From the NCBI RefSeq assembly GCF_036311985.1, contig NZ_JAZDCJ010000021.1: 64,000 bases of DNA. One strand, written 5' to 3'. Below are positions 8,892-18,189 of the stretch, in pieces. The notes below the pieces were generated by a model. That model ran no database searches, was not told the DNA's origin, and was given only the letters and a program-made list of their open reading frames with translations. This stretch comes from JAZDCJ01 sp036311985. Lineage in GTDB: Bacteria; Actinomycetota; Actinomycetes; Actinomycetales; Micrococcaceae. A program made the translations under genes and the position numbers. The number at the start of each line of letters is the position of its first letter. Position 1 is the first letter of the stretch.

Positions 8892-10091
8892 ATGTTGCGT
8901 TGGTTGACGGCGGGCGAGTCCCATGGCCCCGCCCTGGTAGGAATCCTCGAGGGGCTGCCGGCTGGCATCCCGCTCACCACCTCGGACGTGCAGGCGGCCC
9001 TGGCCCGCCGGCGGCTCGGCTACGGCCGCGGCGCCCGCATGAAGTTCGAGCAGGACCAGGTCCGGTTCGTCGGCGGCGTCCGCCACGGGCTGACCCAGGG
9101 CGGTCCCGTGGCCATCGAGGTCGGCAACACCGAGTGGCCCAAGTGGGAGCAGGTCATGGCGGCCGATCCCGTCGATCCGGAGATCCTCGAGAACCTCGCC
9201 CGCAACGCGCCCCTCACGCGGCCGCGGCCCGGCCACGCCGACTTCACCGGCATGCAGAAGTACGGCTTCGACGAGGCCCGCCCCGTCCTCGAGCGGGCCA
9301 GCGCCCGCGAGACCGCCGCGCGCGTCGCCCTGGGCACCGCCGCGGCCCGCTTCCTCGGCGAGCTCGGCATCGAGCTCGTGAGCCACACCGTGGCCGTCGG
9401 CAGCGTCGCGGTGCCCGAGGGCACCCCCGTGCCCGTCCCGAGCGACGTCGTCGCGCTCGACAACGACCCCCTGCGCTGCCTGGACCGCGAGACCTCCGAC
9501 GCCATGGTCGTCGAGGTCGACGGCGCCCACAAGGACGGCGAGACCCTCGGCGGCGTCGTCGAGGTCCTCGCCTACGGCCTGCCACCGGGCCTCGGCTCCT
9601 ACGTCCACTGGGACCGCCGCCTCGATGCGCGCCTGGCCGCCGCCCTCATGGGCATCCAGGCCATCAAGGGCGTGGAGGTCGGCGACGGCTTCCTCACCGC
9701 GGCACGCCGGGGTTCCGCCGCGCACGACGAGATCGTCCGCGACGAGGACGGCGTGATCCAGCGCTCGAGCAACCGCGCCGGAGGCATCGAGGGCGGCATG
9801 AGCATCGGCGAGGTGCTGCGCGTGCGCGCGGCCATGAAGCCCATCGCCACGGTCCCGCGCGCCCTGAAGACCATCGACGTCTCCAGCGGCGAGGACGCGA
9901 CGGCGCACCACCAGCGCTCGGACGTCTGCGCCGTCCCGGCCGCCGGCGTCGTCGCGGAGGCCATGGTCGCGCTCGTCCTGGCCCAGGCCGTGCTCGAGAA
10001 GTTCGGCGGAGACTCGGTGGCCGAGACCGCCCGCAACATCCGGTCCTTCACCGACGCCATTCCCGAGGCATTGGGGACGGTTCGCTCCTGA
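8892..10091 (+). CDS. aroC: Chorismate synthase
   Basis: It catalyses the last shikimate-pathway step, EPSP to chorismate, using reduced FMN. The product has 399 residues. Family signatures are AGESHGPALVGI at the N-terminus (catalytic His), RPGHADFTG, RASARETAARVA, and the C-terminal RSDVCAVPAAGVVAEAM. ATG 8892 is used because it reproduces the family N-terminus. Its stop overlaps the aroK start by one base (TGATG). aroC-aroK-aroB are tightly packed and probably co-translated. Confidence 0.97.
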   Translation: MLRWLTAGESHGPALVGILEGLPAGIPLTTSDVQAALARRRLGYGRGARMKFEQDQVRFVGGVRHGLTQGGPVAIEVGNTEWPKWEQVMAADPVDPEILENLARNAPLTRPRPGHADFTGMQKYGFDEARPVLERASARETAARVALGTAAARFLGELGIELVSHTVAVGSVAVPEGTPVPVPSDVVALDNDPLRCLDRETSDAMVVEVDGAHKDGETLGGVVEVLAYGLPPGLGSYVHWDRRLDARLAAALMGIQAIKGVEVGDGFLTAARRGSAAHDEIVRDEDGVIQRSSNRAGGIEGGMSIGEVLRVRAAMKPIATVPRALKTIDVSSGEDATAHHQRSDVCAVPAAGVVAEAMVALVLAQAVLEKFGGDSVAETARNIRSFTDAIPEALGTVRS

Positions 10092-10630
10092 TGCCGGGCG
10101 GGATCTTTCTGATCGGCGCCATGGCCAGCGGCAAGACGGCCGTCGGGCGCGAACTGGCGCGGCGCCTGCGCACGCGGTTCCTGGACACCGACGCGCTCGT
10201 CGTCGACGCCCACGGCCCCATCCCGGAGATCTTCGCGGCGCACGGGGAACCGGGCTTCCGCGACTACGAGTCGGAGGCGCTCCTCGAGGCGGCGGAGCGC
10301 ACGGACAGGGGCGGGGGCGTCGTGGCCACGGGCGGCGGCGCCGTCCTCTCGCCCGGGAACCGGGAGCTGCTCAAGGGGCGGTTCACGGTCTACCTGTCCT
10401 CCGACGCCGAGACGGTCCTGCCGCGCATCAGCAATCCGTCCACCCGCCCGCTGCTCGCCGGGGACCCCGTGCAGCGCTGGCTCGAGATCTACGAGGTCCG
10501 CCGGCCGTTCTACGCCGAATGCGCCACCCTCGTCGTCGACGCCCGCGAGGGCACCCCCGCGCAGATCGCCGCGCAGATCGCCGACGCCTACCGGCGCCGC
10601 ACGTCCACTCCTGGAGGCACCACCGCATGA
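10091..10630 (+). CDS. aroK: Shikimate kinase
   Basis: It phosphorylates shikimate at the 3-OH using ATP. The protein has 179 residues with P-loop GAMASGKT at residues 9-16, an FLDTD substrate-binding Asp, FRDYE and the GGGAV motif, and a lid region with STRPLL. The family pattern is complete, with no kinase/dehydroquinate-synthase fusion. It is overlapped by one base with aroC and by ATGA with aroB. Confidence 0.95.
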   Translation: MPGGIFLIGAMASGKTAVGRELARRLRTRFLDTDALVVDAHGPIPEIFAAHGEPGFRDYESEALLEAAERTDRGGGVVATGGGAVLSPGNRELLKGRFTVYLSSDAETVLPRISNPSTRPLLAGDPVQRWLEIYEVRRPFYAECATLVVDAREGTPAQIAAQIADAYRRRTSTPGGTTA

Positions 10631-11715
10631 GCACCGAGACCATCATCCCCGTGACCGGCAGCACGCCGTCCGCCTGCTACGACGTCGTCGTGGGCCGAGG
10701 CCTGCTGGGCCGGCTCCCGGGCCTGCTCGGCGAACGCGTCCGCAAGGTCCTCGTGATCCACCCGCGTGCGCTGCGCAGCACGGGCGACGCGGTCAAGGCG
10801 GACCTCGACGCGGCCGGCTACCAGGGGATCACCGCCGAGATCCCCGACGCCGAGGAGGGCAAGCACATCCAGGTCGCGGCCTTCTGCTGGCAGGTCCTCG
10901 GCCAGAACGACTTCACGCGCTCCGACGCCGTCATCGCCGTCGGCGGAGGGGCCGTCACGGACCTGGCGGGATTCGTCGCGGCCACGTGGCTGCGCGGCGT
11001 CAAGGTCATCCACCTGCCGACGAGCCTGCTCGGCATGGTCGACGCGTCCGTCGGCGGCAAGACGGGCATCAACACGGCGGAGGGCAAGAACCTCGTCGGC
11101 TCCTTCCACCCGCCCGCCGCGGTCCTGGCCGACCTCGACGCCCTGCGCACGCTCCCGCGCAACGAGCTCGTCACGGGCCTGGCCGAGTCCGTGAAGTGCG
11201 GCTTCATCGCCGATCCCGCCATCCTGGACCTCATCGAGGCCTCGCCCGAGGCCGCCGTGGATCCCGAGGGCCCCGTGTTGCGGGAGATCATCGAGCGGTC
11301 CATCCGCGTCAAGGCCGACGTCGTCTCCGAGGACCTCACGGAAAAGGGCCGCCGGGAGATCCTCAACTACGGCCACACGCTCGGACACGCGATCGAGCTC
11401 GCCGAGCGCTATTCGATGCGCCACGGAGCCGCCGTGTCGATCGGCATGGTCTTCGCCGCCGAGCTCTCGCGCTCCGTCGGCCGGCTCTCCGAGGCCGTCG
11501 CCGACCGGCACACCTCGGTCCTGAACGCGCTGGGGCTGCCCACGAGCTACCGCCGGGACCGATGGTCGGCCCTGCTGGACGGCATGCGGCGGGACAAGAA
11601 GGCACGCGGGGACCTCCTGCGCTTCGTGGTCCTCGACGATCTGGCCCGCCCGGGGATCCTCGACGTCCCGGACACCTCGCTCCTCTTCGCCGCCTACCAG
11701 GACATCGCGGAGTAG
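10627..11715 (+). CDS. aroB: 3-dehydroquinate synthase
   Basis: This NAD- and metal-dependent enzyme converts DAHP to 3-dehydroquinate, the second shikimate step. The 362 residues contain GGGAVTDLAGFVAAT, the LLGMVDASVGGKTGIN signature and the metal-binding NYGHTLGHA. ATG 10627 overlaps the aroK stop as ATGA. The type II dehydroquinase (aroQ), often beside aroB, is not in this window. Confidence 0.97.
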   Translation: MSTETIIPVTGSTPSACYDVVVGRGLLGRLPGLLGERVRKVLVIHPRALRSTGDAVKADLDAAGYQGITAEIPDAEEGKHIQVAAFCWQVLGQNDFTRSDAVIAVGGGAVTDLAGFVAATWLRGVKVIHLPTSLLGMVDASVGGKTGINTAEGKNLVGSFHPPAAVLADLDALRTLPRNELVTGLAESVKCGFIADPAILDLIEASPEAAVDPEGPVLREIIERSIRVKADVVSEDLTEKGRREILNYGHTLGHAIELAERYSMRHGAAVSIGMVFAAELSRSVGRLSEAVADRHTSVLNALGLPTSYRRDRWSALLDGMRRDKKARGDLLRFVVLDDLARPGILDVPDTSLLFAAYQDIAE

Positions 11716-11718
11716 GCC

Positions 11719-12210
11719 GTGGACTGGATCGAGACCGGGATGCCCGGCATCAAGCGGGACCCCGGGACCCTCCTGCCCGTCATCGTGGACGAGGAGCTCG
11801 CCGACGGCCTTCTCGCGGGCGACGACCCCTGCGACGCCGTCGTCGTCCTGATCGTCCGCGGCGAGCACCATGCGGCCGCCGAGCTCGTCGCCGAGACGCG
11901 CCTCAAGGAGCCGCAGAACATCCGGATGCGGATGCTGGATGCCGATCTCGTCCGGGCCACGGGGCACCACGAGCGCTCCATCCGCCGTCTGCGCAGCCTG
12001 CTCGAGGAGTTCGCCGGGACGTCCCACGAGGCCATGCTGAACCAGTACCTGGGGATCCTCTACTACACGACGGGCGACTTCAAGGCCGCCGTCGCGCGCT
12101 TCCGCGCCGCGCTCGAGCTGCACACGGCCGCAGGGGCCCTGCCGCGCCGCGTCGAGCTCGCCTGCCGTTCCCTCGAGGCGGCCGAGGGACGCCTGGCCGC
12201 CGTGCGGTAG
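11719..12210 (+). CDS. Conserved hypothetical protein with TPR-like helical repeat
   Basis: I cannot name this 163-residue protein. It is largely helical and acidic at the N-terminus. Its second half reads like one or two tetratricopeptide-type helix pairs (HEAMLNQYLGILYYTTGDF and AVARFRAALELHTAAGA, with the usual G-Y and A-F/A-L spacing). It starts at GTG three bases after the aroB stop, so it belongs to the aro transcript. Its last codons carry the likely efp promoter. Small TPR proteins between aroB and efp are known in Arthrobacter relatives. A protein-interaction role is inference only. Confidence 0.7.
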   Translation: MDWIETGMPGIKRDPGTLLPVIVDEELADGLLAGDDPCDAVVVLIVRGEHHAAAELVAETRLKEPQNIRMRMLDADLVRATGHHERSIRRLRSLLEEFAGTSHEAMLNQYLGILYYTTGDFKAAVARFRAALELHTAAGALPRRVELACRSLEAAEGRLAAVR

Positions 12211-12288
12211 ACTGATCCATGGTTTTTTGACAATCGAGCCCTCCGCGGGCAGCGGACGGCCCCGGTTCCGGCAGGTCCGGCACGGGGC
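12208..12288 (+). promoter_or_regulatory. efp promoter and structured leader
   Basis: TAGACT (12208-12213), overlapping the stop of the preceding gene, is a good -10 and predicts a start near 12220. The leader of about 93 bases contains a GC-rich hairpin with GCCCCG (12259-12264) and CGGGGC (12283-12288) arms. A TTGACA at 12227-12232 has no convincing -10 downstream. The function of the hairpin is unknown. Confidence 0.35.
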
Positions 12289-12312
12289 GGGCGCCAACAG
12301 GGAAGAGTAGCC

Positions 12313-12876
12313 GTGGCCACCACGAACGACATCAAGAACGGAACGGTCCTGAAGCTGGAGGGCCAGCTGTGGAACGTCGTCGAGTTCCAGCACGTCAAGC
12401 CGGGCAAGGGCGGCGCGTTCGTGCGCACCAAGCTGCGTAACATCCTCTCCGGCAAGCTCGTGGACAAGACCTTCAACGCCGGACTCAAGATCGAGACCGC
12501 CACCGTCGACCGCCGCGACTACCAGTACCTGTACCAGGACGGCGAGGACTACGTGTTCATGGACAACACGGACTACGACCAGATCACGGTCCCCGCCTCC
12601 GTCGTCGGCGACGCCGCGAACTTCATGCTGGAGACCCAGACCGCGACCATCGCGATGCACGAGGGCTCCCCGCTCTACATCGAGCTCCCGCCGTCCGTGG
12701 TCCTCGAGATCACCTACACGGAGCCGGGCCTGCAGGGCGACCGCTCCTCCGCGGGCACGAAGCCGGCCACGCTGGAGACCGGGTACGAGATCCAGGTTCC
12801 GCTCTTCGTCGAGCAGAACATCAAGGTCAAGGTCGACACCCGCACCGGCGACTACCTGGGCCGAGTCTCGGAGTGA
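12313..12876 (+). CDS. efp: Translation elongation factor P
   Basis: EF-P binds between the P and E sites and rescues ribosomes stalled on polyproline. The 187 residues form three beta-barrel domains: KOW-like domain I (about 1-65), central OB (about 68-125) and C-terminal OB (about 130-187). The domain I loop is KPGKGGAF with Lys32 at the tip. In actinobacteria this Lys is thought to work unmodified, and no epmA/epmB-type genes are nearby. GTG 12313 is preceded by GGGAAG. The stop overlaps nusB as GTGA. Confidence 0.96.
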   Translation: MATTNDIKNGTVLKLEGQLWNVVEFQHVKPGKGGAFVRTKLRNILSGKLVDKTFNAGLKIETATVDRRDYQYLYQDGEDYVFMDNTDYDQITVPASVVGDAANFMLETQTATIAMHEGSPLYIELPPSVVLEITYTEPGLQGDRSSAGTKPATLETGYEIQVPLFVEQNIKVKVDTRTGDYLGRVSE

Positions 12877-13283
12877 GCGCCCGCGCCAAGGCCCGCCGCC
12901 GGGCTCTGGACATCCTCTTCGAGGCGGAGCAGCGCGACGTCTCCCCGCTCGCGGCGATGCGCCTGCGCCGGGAGTCCACGGACATCGTCATCAACGAGTA
13001 CACGGTCACGCTCATCGAGGGCGTCATGGGCCAGCTCGACCGGATCGACGAGATCCTCGGGACGTACGCGCGCGGCTGGACCCTGGACCGCATGCCGTCC
13101 GTCGACCGGACGATCCTGCGCGTCGGGGCCTGGGAGCTGCTCTTCAACGACGACGTCCCGGACGCCGTCGCCGTCTCGGAGGCCGTCGCGCTGGCGAAGA
13201 TGCTCTCCACGGACGAGTCGCCCGAGTTCATCAACGGCCTGCTGGGCCGCATCCAGCAGCTGAAGCCCACGCTGCTGGCCTGA
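12873..13283 (+). CDS. nusB: Transcription antitermination factor NusB
   Basis: NusB joins NusE (S10) on boxA RNA to promote rRNA antitermination. The 136 residues are all helical, with an N-terminal RAKARRRALDILFEAEQRD segment (Arg-rich RNA-binding start) and the C-terminal signature DVPDAVAVSEAVALAKMLS followed by FINGLLG. GTG 12873 overlaps the efp stop, and efp-nusB coupling is conserved. In many actinobacteria pyrR follows directly. Here a convergent protease gene is inserted between. Confidence 0.95.
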   Translation: MSARAKARRRALDILFEAEQRDVSPLAAMRLRRESTDIVINEYTVTLIEGVMGQLDRIDEILGTYARGWTLDRMPSVDRTILRVGAWELLFNDDVPDAVAVSEAVALAKMLSTDESPEFINGLLGRIQQLKPTLLA

Positions 13284-13304
13284 GCCGGCTCCCGCGTCCA
13301 TCCC

Positions 13305-13346
13305 ACGGCCCGCCGTCCTCCCCGTCCAGGGACGACGGCGGGCCGT
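13305..13346. terminator. Bidirectional terminator between nusB and prsW
   Basis: A perfect 13-bp inverted repeat (13305-13317 with 13334-13346) with a 16-base loop lies between two convergent genes. There is no T-tract. Confidence 0.65.
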
Positions 13347-13386
13347 CGCCGTCCCGGGGCGTGCGGCCCGGCGCGCCCGGGCGTGA

Positions 13387-14574
13387 TCAGCGCCCGGCCG
13401 CGAGCAGTCCCAGCAGCTCGCCGCGCTGGCTCAGGGAGGCCTCCAGCAGGCGGTGCTCCTCGGCCCGGTCCCGCTCCGGGTGGTGTCCGCGCAGGATCCG
13501 GTGCCGGACGGCGGCCAGCCGTAGCGCCGTCGTCGTGAACGCGCGCATCTGCCGGTGCGCTCCGCGCCCGCGCGCCCAGGCGGCGGCCGCGCGGCGGCCC
13601 GGACCCGTCGCGAACATGGCGACCTCCTGCTCGGTGAACCAGCCGGCGCGGGCGTAGTCGCCGAGGCGTTCCTCGGTGAGCCGGCGTTCGCTGCGGCGCA
13701 GCATCCACACGGCGGCGATCGAGGCCAGGAACAGGGGGACCTGGAGGAGGAAGTAGAAGCTGAAGAAGTCCTCGAAGAACAGGGCCAGGCCGCCGTTCCA
13801 GAGGAAGTGTCCCGCCGTGGCCGGGGCGAGACCCAGCAGGAAGTAGGCGGGCCAGGCGCGGCGCCGCCCGCGCGAGGCCGCCATCCCGAGCGCGAACCCG
13901 GTCCAGGCCGTGAACAGCACGTGCGCGAAGGGCGACATGAGGCCCCGCAGGACGAACACTGCGGCGAGCTCCGCCCCGCCCTCGGCCCGCGCCCCCGAGA
14001 AGTAGAGGATGTTTTCCGTGAAGGCGAAACCGGCCCCGACGAGCCCCCCGTAGACGATCCCGTCGACGGGGCCGTCGAAGTGGGACCTGGCCAGCCAGAA
14101 CACGAGCAGCAGGCCGAGGCCCTTGGCGAGCTCCTCGGTGACGGGGGCCAGGACCACGGCCGAGGCGAGCTCGGCGTCGAGCCCGGGCGCGGCGGCGGAG
14201 AGGAGCCAGGACGCGGGAAGGTTCAGGGCGAGGGTGACGACGACGGACGCGCCGGCGCCCCACAGCAGCGCGAGCGCCGCGAAGGACTTGGGCTCGGGGT
14301 CCCAGCGGTCCACCCACCACAGGCCGGTGAGGCAGATCCCAAGGGGGACGAGCGCCGCGAGTCCGACGGCGGCAAAGGAGGAGGACCCCAGGCTGGAGGC
14401 GAGGGCGAGCGCGACGGCGACGAGGACGACGGTGCAGGCGACGACGGCCAGGACCGTCCCCGTCCCGGTCGGCACACGGTGCCGCGGGGGACCGGACCAG
14501 ACGGAAGCGGCGGGCTGCCGGGCCGGCTCGACGGGCGCGCCCCCCGGGCCGGCGGGATGTGGCGGAAAGCTCAT
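13387..14574 (-). CDS. PrsW family intramembrane metalloprotease
   Basis: This polytopic membrane protein of 395 residues has about eight hydrophobic segments between residues 40 and 300, after a Pro/Gly-rich cytoplasmic start. The PrsW/CAAX-protease-like motifs are present: EELAK (about 147-151), FENILYF-like FTENILYF, FAHVLFTAW and GHFLWN, giving the Glu and His residues expected for metal binding. PrsW cleaves an anti-sigma factor in Bacillus, but the substrate here is unknown. A soluble, basic C-terminal tail follows. The start is placed at ATG 14574 (MSFPPH), since the longer GTG/ATG version has no support. Confidence 0.85.
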   Translation of the reverse strand: MSFPPHPAGPGGAPVEPARQPAASVWSGPPRHRVPTGTGTVLAVVACTVVLVAVALALASSLGSSSFAAVGLAALVPLGICLTGLWWVDRWDPEPKSFAALALLWGAGASVVVTLALNLPASWLLSAAAPGLDAELASAVVLAPVTEELAKGLGLLLVFWLARSHFDGPVDGIVYGGLVGAGFAFTENILYFSGARAEGGAELAAVFVLRGLMSPFAHVLFTAWTGFALGMAASRGRRRAWPAYFLLGLAPATAGHFLWNGGLALFFEDFFSFYFLLQVPLFLASIAAVWMLRRSERRLTEERLGDYARAGWFTEQEVAMFATGPGRRAAAAWARGRGAHRQMRAFTTTALRLAAVRHRILRGHHPERDRAEEHRLLEASLSQRGELLGLLAAGR

Positions 14575-14628
14575 GTCCACCAGCCTAGGGCCACCGTCAC
14601 GCAAGCCCTGTGGCGGGGTGCACTGTGG

Positions 14629-14634
14629 TAGCTT
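14629..14634 (+). promoter_or_regulatory. Candidate -10 of the pyr operon
   Basis: TAGCTT predicts a start near 14641 and a leader of about 51 bases that contains the PyrR loop and a strong Shine-Dalgarno. No good -35 is visible. Confidence 0.4.
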
Positions 14635-14654
14635 GGACGCGTCAGTCACCCTTT

Positions 14655-14684
14655 AAGTTCCGTCCCGTGAGGCGGGAAAGGAGG
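14655..14684 (+). promoter_or_regulatory. PyrR-binding loop overlapping the pyrR Shine-Dalgarno region
   Basis: The leader segment 14663-14673 reads TCCCGTGAGGC and matches the PyrR RNA-loop consensus UCCNGNGAGGY exactly. It is flanked by TTCC (from 14658) and GGGAA (to 14678), which can close a stem. The Shine-Dalgarno AAAGGAGG (14677-14684) follows immediately. Binding of UMP-PyrR would therefore hide the ribosome site of pyrR, as described for mycobacteria. No attenuator hairpin with a T-tract is present, so translational repression is inferred. Confidence 0.75.
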
Positions 14685-14691
14685 CGGCATC

Positions 14692-15329
14692 ATGGATTCA
14701 GAAGACGCCACGCCGCGTCGCGACGCCACTGCGCCGAGCCACACCACCGGTACCGGGGATTCCCCCGTGTCCCCAGCAGCCCGGACCGTCCTGTCCGGGG
14801 CCGACATCGAACGGGTGCTCACCCGGATCGCCCACGAGATCATCGAAGCCAACAAGGGCACCCAGGACCTCCTGCTGCTCGGCATCCCGCGCCGCGGCTT
14901 CCCCCTCGCCCAGCGCCTCGCCGCCCGCATCGCGACGACCGTGGACGGTCTCGACCCCGCCCCGATCGTGGGCCAGCTCGACATCACGATGTACCGCGAC
15001 GACCTCCGCCACGGCACGTCCCGCACGCCCGCGCCGACGCTCCTGCCGCCCGGCGGCATCGACGGCAAGACCGTCGTGCTCGTCGACGACGTCCTGTACT
15101 CGGGACGCACCATCCGCGCCGCCCTCGACGCCCTGGCGGACATCGGCCGGCCCCGCATCGTGCGTCTCGCCGTCCTCGTGGACCGCGGCCACCGCGAACT
15201 GCCCATCCGGGCCGACCACGTGGGCAAGAACCTGCCCACGGCGACGAGCGAGAAGGTCCGGGTCCGCGTCGGAGAGGTCGACGCCCTCGACGGCGTGCCC
15301 GTCAACGACGTCGTGATCGAGGCCGGCGC

Positions 15330-15333
<4 letters not shown>
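14692..15333 (+). CDS. pyrR: Pyr operon regulator PyrR / uracil phosphoribosyltransferase
   Basis: PyrR binds pyr leader RNA when UMP/UTP is abundant and usually has uracil phosphoribosyltransferase activity. The protein has 213 residues, with an N-terminal extension of about 30 residues compared with Bacillus PyrR. The PRPP-binding motif VLVDDVLYSGRT is at 129-140, and the RNA-contact and flexible-loop regions have IPRRGF and VDRGHRELPI. ATG 14692 follows AAAGGAGG. Its stop overlaps pyrB as ATGA. Confidence 0.96.
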
Positions 15334-16298
<965 letters not shown>

Positions 16299-16321
16299 GC
16301 CACACCACCATGGAGAAGCCC

Positions 16322-17668
16322 GTGAACACCGACACCACGTCCGCCCCCGTCCACCTGGTCCGCGGCGCGGCCCCCTACGGCGGCGCCCCGAGCGACCTGC
16401 TGCTCGTCGACGGCGTGATCGCCGCCACCGGCCCCGCGGCCGCCGCCGACCCCCGCGCCGCCGGGGCCGCCGTCGTGGAAGCCGCGGGGCTCGTCGCCCT
16501 GCCCGGCCTCGTGGACCTGCACACCCACTTGCGCGAGCCCGGCCGCGAGGACGCCGAGACCGTCGAGACCGGCACGCGCGCCGCGGCCCTCGGCGGCTTC
16601 ACGGCCGTCCACGCGATGGCCAACTCCCATCCCGTCGCGGACACCGCCGGCGTCGTCGAACAGGTCTGGAGCCTCGGCCGCCGCAGCGGCTGGGTCGACG
16701 TCCGCCCCGTCGGAGCCGTCACCGTGGGGCTGCAGGGCGAGCGCCTCGCCGAGCTCGGCGCCATGGCCGACTCCCGGGCCGGCGTCCGCGTCTTCTCCGA
16801 CGACGGCATCTGCGTCCACGACCCCGTGCTGATGCGCCGCGCGCTCGAGTACGTGAAGGCGTTCGACGGCGTGATCGCCCAGCATGCGCAGGAGCCGCGG
16901 CTCACCGAGGGCGCCCAGATGAACGAGGGCGATGTCTCGGCGGTCCTCGGGCTGGCCGGCTGGCCCGCCGTCGCCGAGGAGAGCATCATCGCCCGCGACG
17001 TCCTCCTGGCCGACCACGTCGGCTCGCGGCTGCACGTCTGCCACGTCTCCACGGCGGGCTCCGTGGAGATCATCCGCTGGGCGAAGTCCCGCGGCATCGA
17101 CGTCACCGCCGAGGTCACGCCCCACCACCTGCTGCTCACCGACGAGCTCGTGCGCAGCTACGACCCGGTCTACAAGGTCAACCCGCCGCTGCGGCGCGAG
17201 GCGGACGTCATGGCCCTGCGCGAGGCCCTCGCCGACGGCACGATCGACATCATCGGCACGGACCACGCCCCGCACCCCTCCGAGGCCAAGGAGTGCGAGT
17301 GGGCGCAGGCCGCCATGGGCATGACCGGCCTGGAGACCGCGCTGTCCGTCGTCCAGCACACGATGATCGAGACGGGCCTCATCGGCTGGGAGGACTTCGC
17401 CCGGATCACCTCGGCCACGCCGGCCCGGATCGGCCGCGTCGCCGGCCAGGGCCGTCCGATCGCCGCGGGCGAGCCGGCGCACCTGGTCCTCGTGGATCCC
17501 GCCGCCCGCTGGACGGTCGACCCCTCCACGATGGCCACCATGGGACGGAACTCGCCGTTCGCCGGCATGGAACTGCCGGGCTCCGTCCGCGCGACGTTCT
17601 TCCACGGCTGGCCGACCGTCCTCGACGGCGTGCTGGACACGCCACGCCCGGCGGGGGACGCCGCGTGA
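16322..17668 (+). CDS. pyrC: Dihydroorotase, zinc-dependent
   Basis: It cyclises carbamoylaspartate to dihydroorotate. The product of 448 residues contains the metal site HTHLREPG, a His in HAQEPRL, HVCHVSTAG, and the catalytic Asp in IIGTDHAPH. This is the class I type found in Gram-positives. GTG 16322 is preferred over ATG 16310 because GGAGAAG (16312-16318) lies just before it. It is followed with a GTGA overlap by a small membrane protein and then carA. Confidence 0.95.
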   Translation: MNTDTTSAPVHLVRGAAPYGGAPSDLLLVDGVIAATGPAAAADPRAAGAAVVEAAGLVALPGLVDLHTHLREPGREDAETVETGTRAAALGGFTAVHAMANSHPVADTAGVVEQVWSLGRRSGWVDVRPVGAVTVGLQGERLAELGAMADSRAGVRVFSDDGICVHDPVLMRRALEYVKAFDGVIAQHAQEPRLTEGAQMNEGDVSAVLGLAGWPAVAEESIIARDVLLADHVGSRLHVCHVSTAGSVEIIRWAKSRGIDVTAEVTPHHLLLTDELVRSYDPVYKVNPPLRREADVMALREALADGTIDIIGTDHAPHPSEAKECEWAQAAMGMTGLETALSVVQHTMIETGLIGWEDFARITSATPARIGRVAGQGRPIAAGEPAHLVLVDPAARWTVDPSTMATMGRNSPFAGMELPGSVRATFFHGWPTVLDGVLDTPRPAGDAA

Positions 17669-18189
17669 AGTACCTCCCCGCCATCGTCACGACCCTCGCG
17701 GTCTGCCTTGTGCTCGCGGGGCTGATCTGGGCCGGGTGGCGCCACCGCATCCGCCGTCAGCAGGACGTTGCCGCCCCCGCCGCGCCGCCGTGGCAGCTCT
17801 CCGCCCCCCTGGCCGCGGCCGAGGGGCAGTACGTGAGCACCACGACGGCCGGAGACTGGCTGGACCGCATCGCCGTGCACCAGCTGGGCTTCAAGGCCAA
17901 CGGCGCACTGTCGATCCATCTCGAGGGCGTCCTCTACGCCCGGACGGGCGCCCCCGACGTCTTCATCCCCGCCGCCGACCTCGACTCCGTCCGCCGCGAG
18001 TCGGGCATGGCCGGCAAGTTCGTCGAGAAGGACGGACTCGTCGTCGTCGCGTGGCGCCTCGGCGGGCACGACGTCGACACGGGCTTCCGCCCGCGGCGCC
18101 CCGACGCGGCCGCGCCGCTCGTGGCCGCCGTCGAATCACTGATCTCCGGCACAGCAGCCGGCCCCGCAGAAAAGAAGGACACGAAGTGA
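17665..18189 (+). CDS. Small membrane protein of the pyr operon (mycobacterial Rv1382-type position)
   Basis: This 174-residue protein has one N-terminal transmembrane segment (about residues 5-24) followed by a basic RHRIRRQQ stop-transfer. The soluble domain has beta-rich stretches such as LSIHLEGVLYARTG and FVEKDGLVVVAWRLG. Mycobacteria carry a membrane or export protein at this same place between pyrC and carA. It resembles a PH-like fold but I cannot assign a function. The GTG start overlaps the pyrC stop, and the stop overlaps carA, so it is locked into the operon. Confidence 0.8.
   Translation: MKYLPAIVTTLAVCLVLAGLIWAGWRHRIRRQQDVAAPAAPPWQLSAPLAAAEGQYVSTTTAGDWLDRIAVHQLGFKANGALSIHLEGVLYARTGAPDVFIPAADLDSVRRESGMAGKFVEKDGLVVVAWRLGGHDVDTGFRPRRPDAAAPLVAAVESLISGTAAGPAEKKDTK

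Noticed and set aside
12227..12232. TTGACA as a -35 of efp
   Set aside because: No -10-like hexamer lies 16-19 bases downstream; the TAGACT at 12208 is a better candidate for the promoter.
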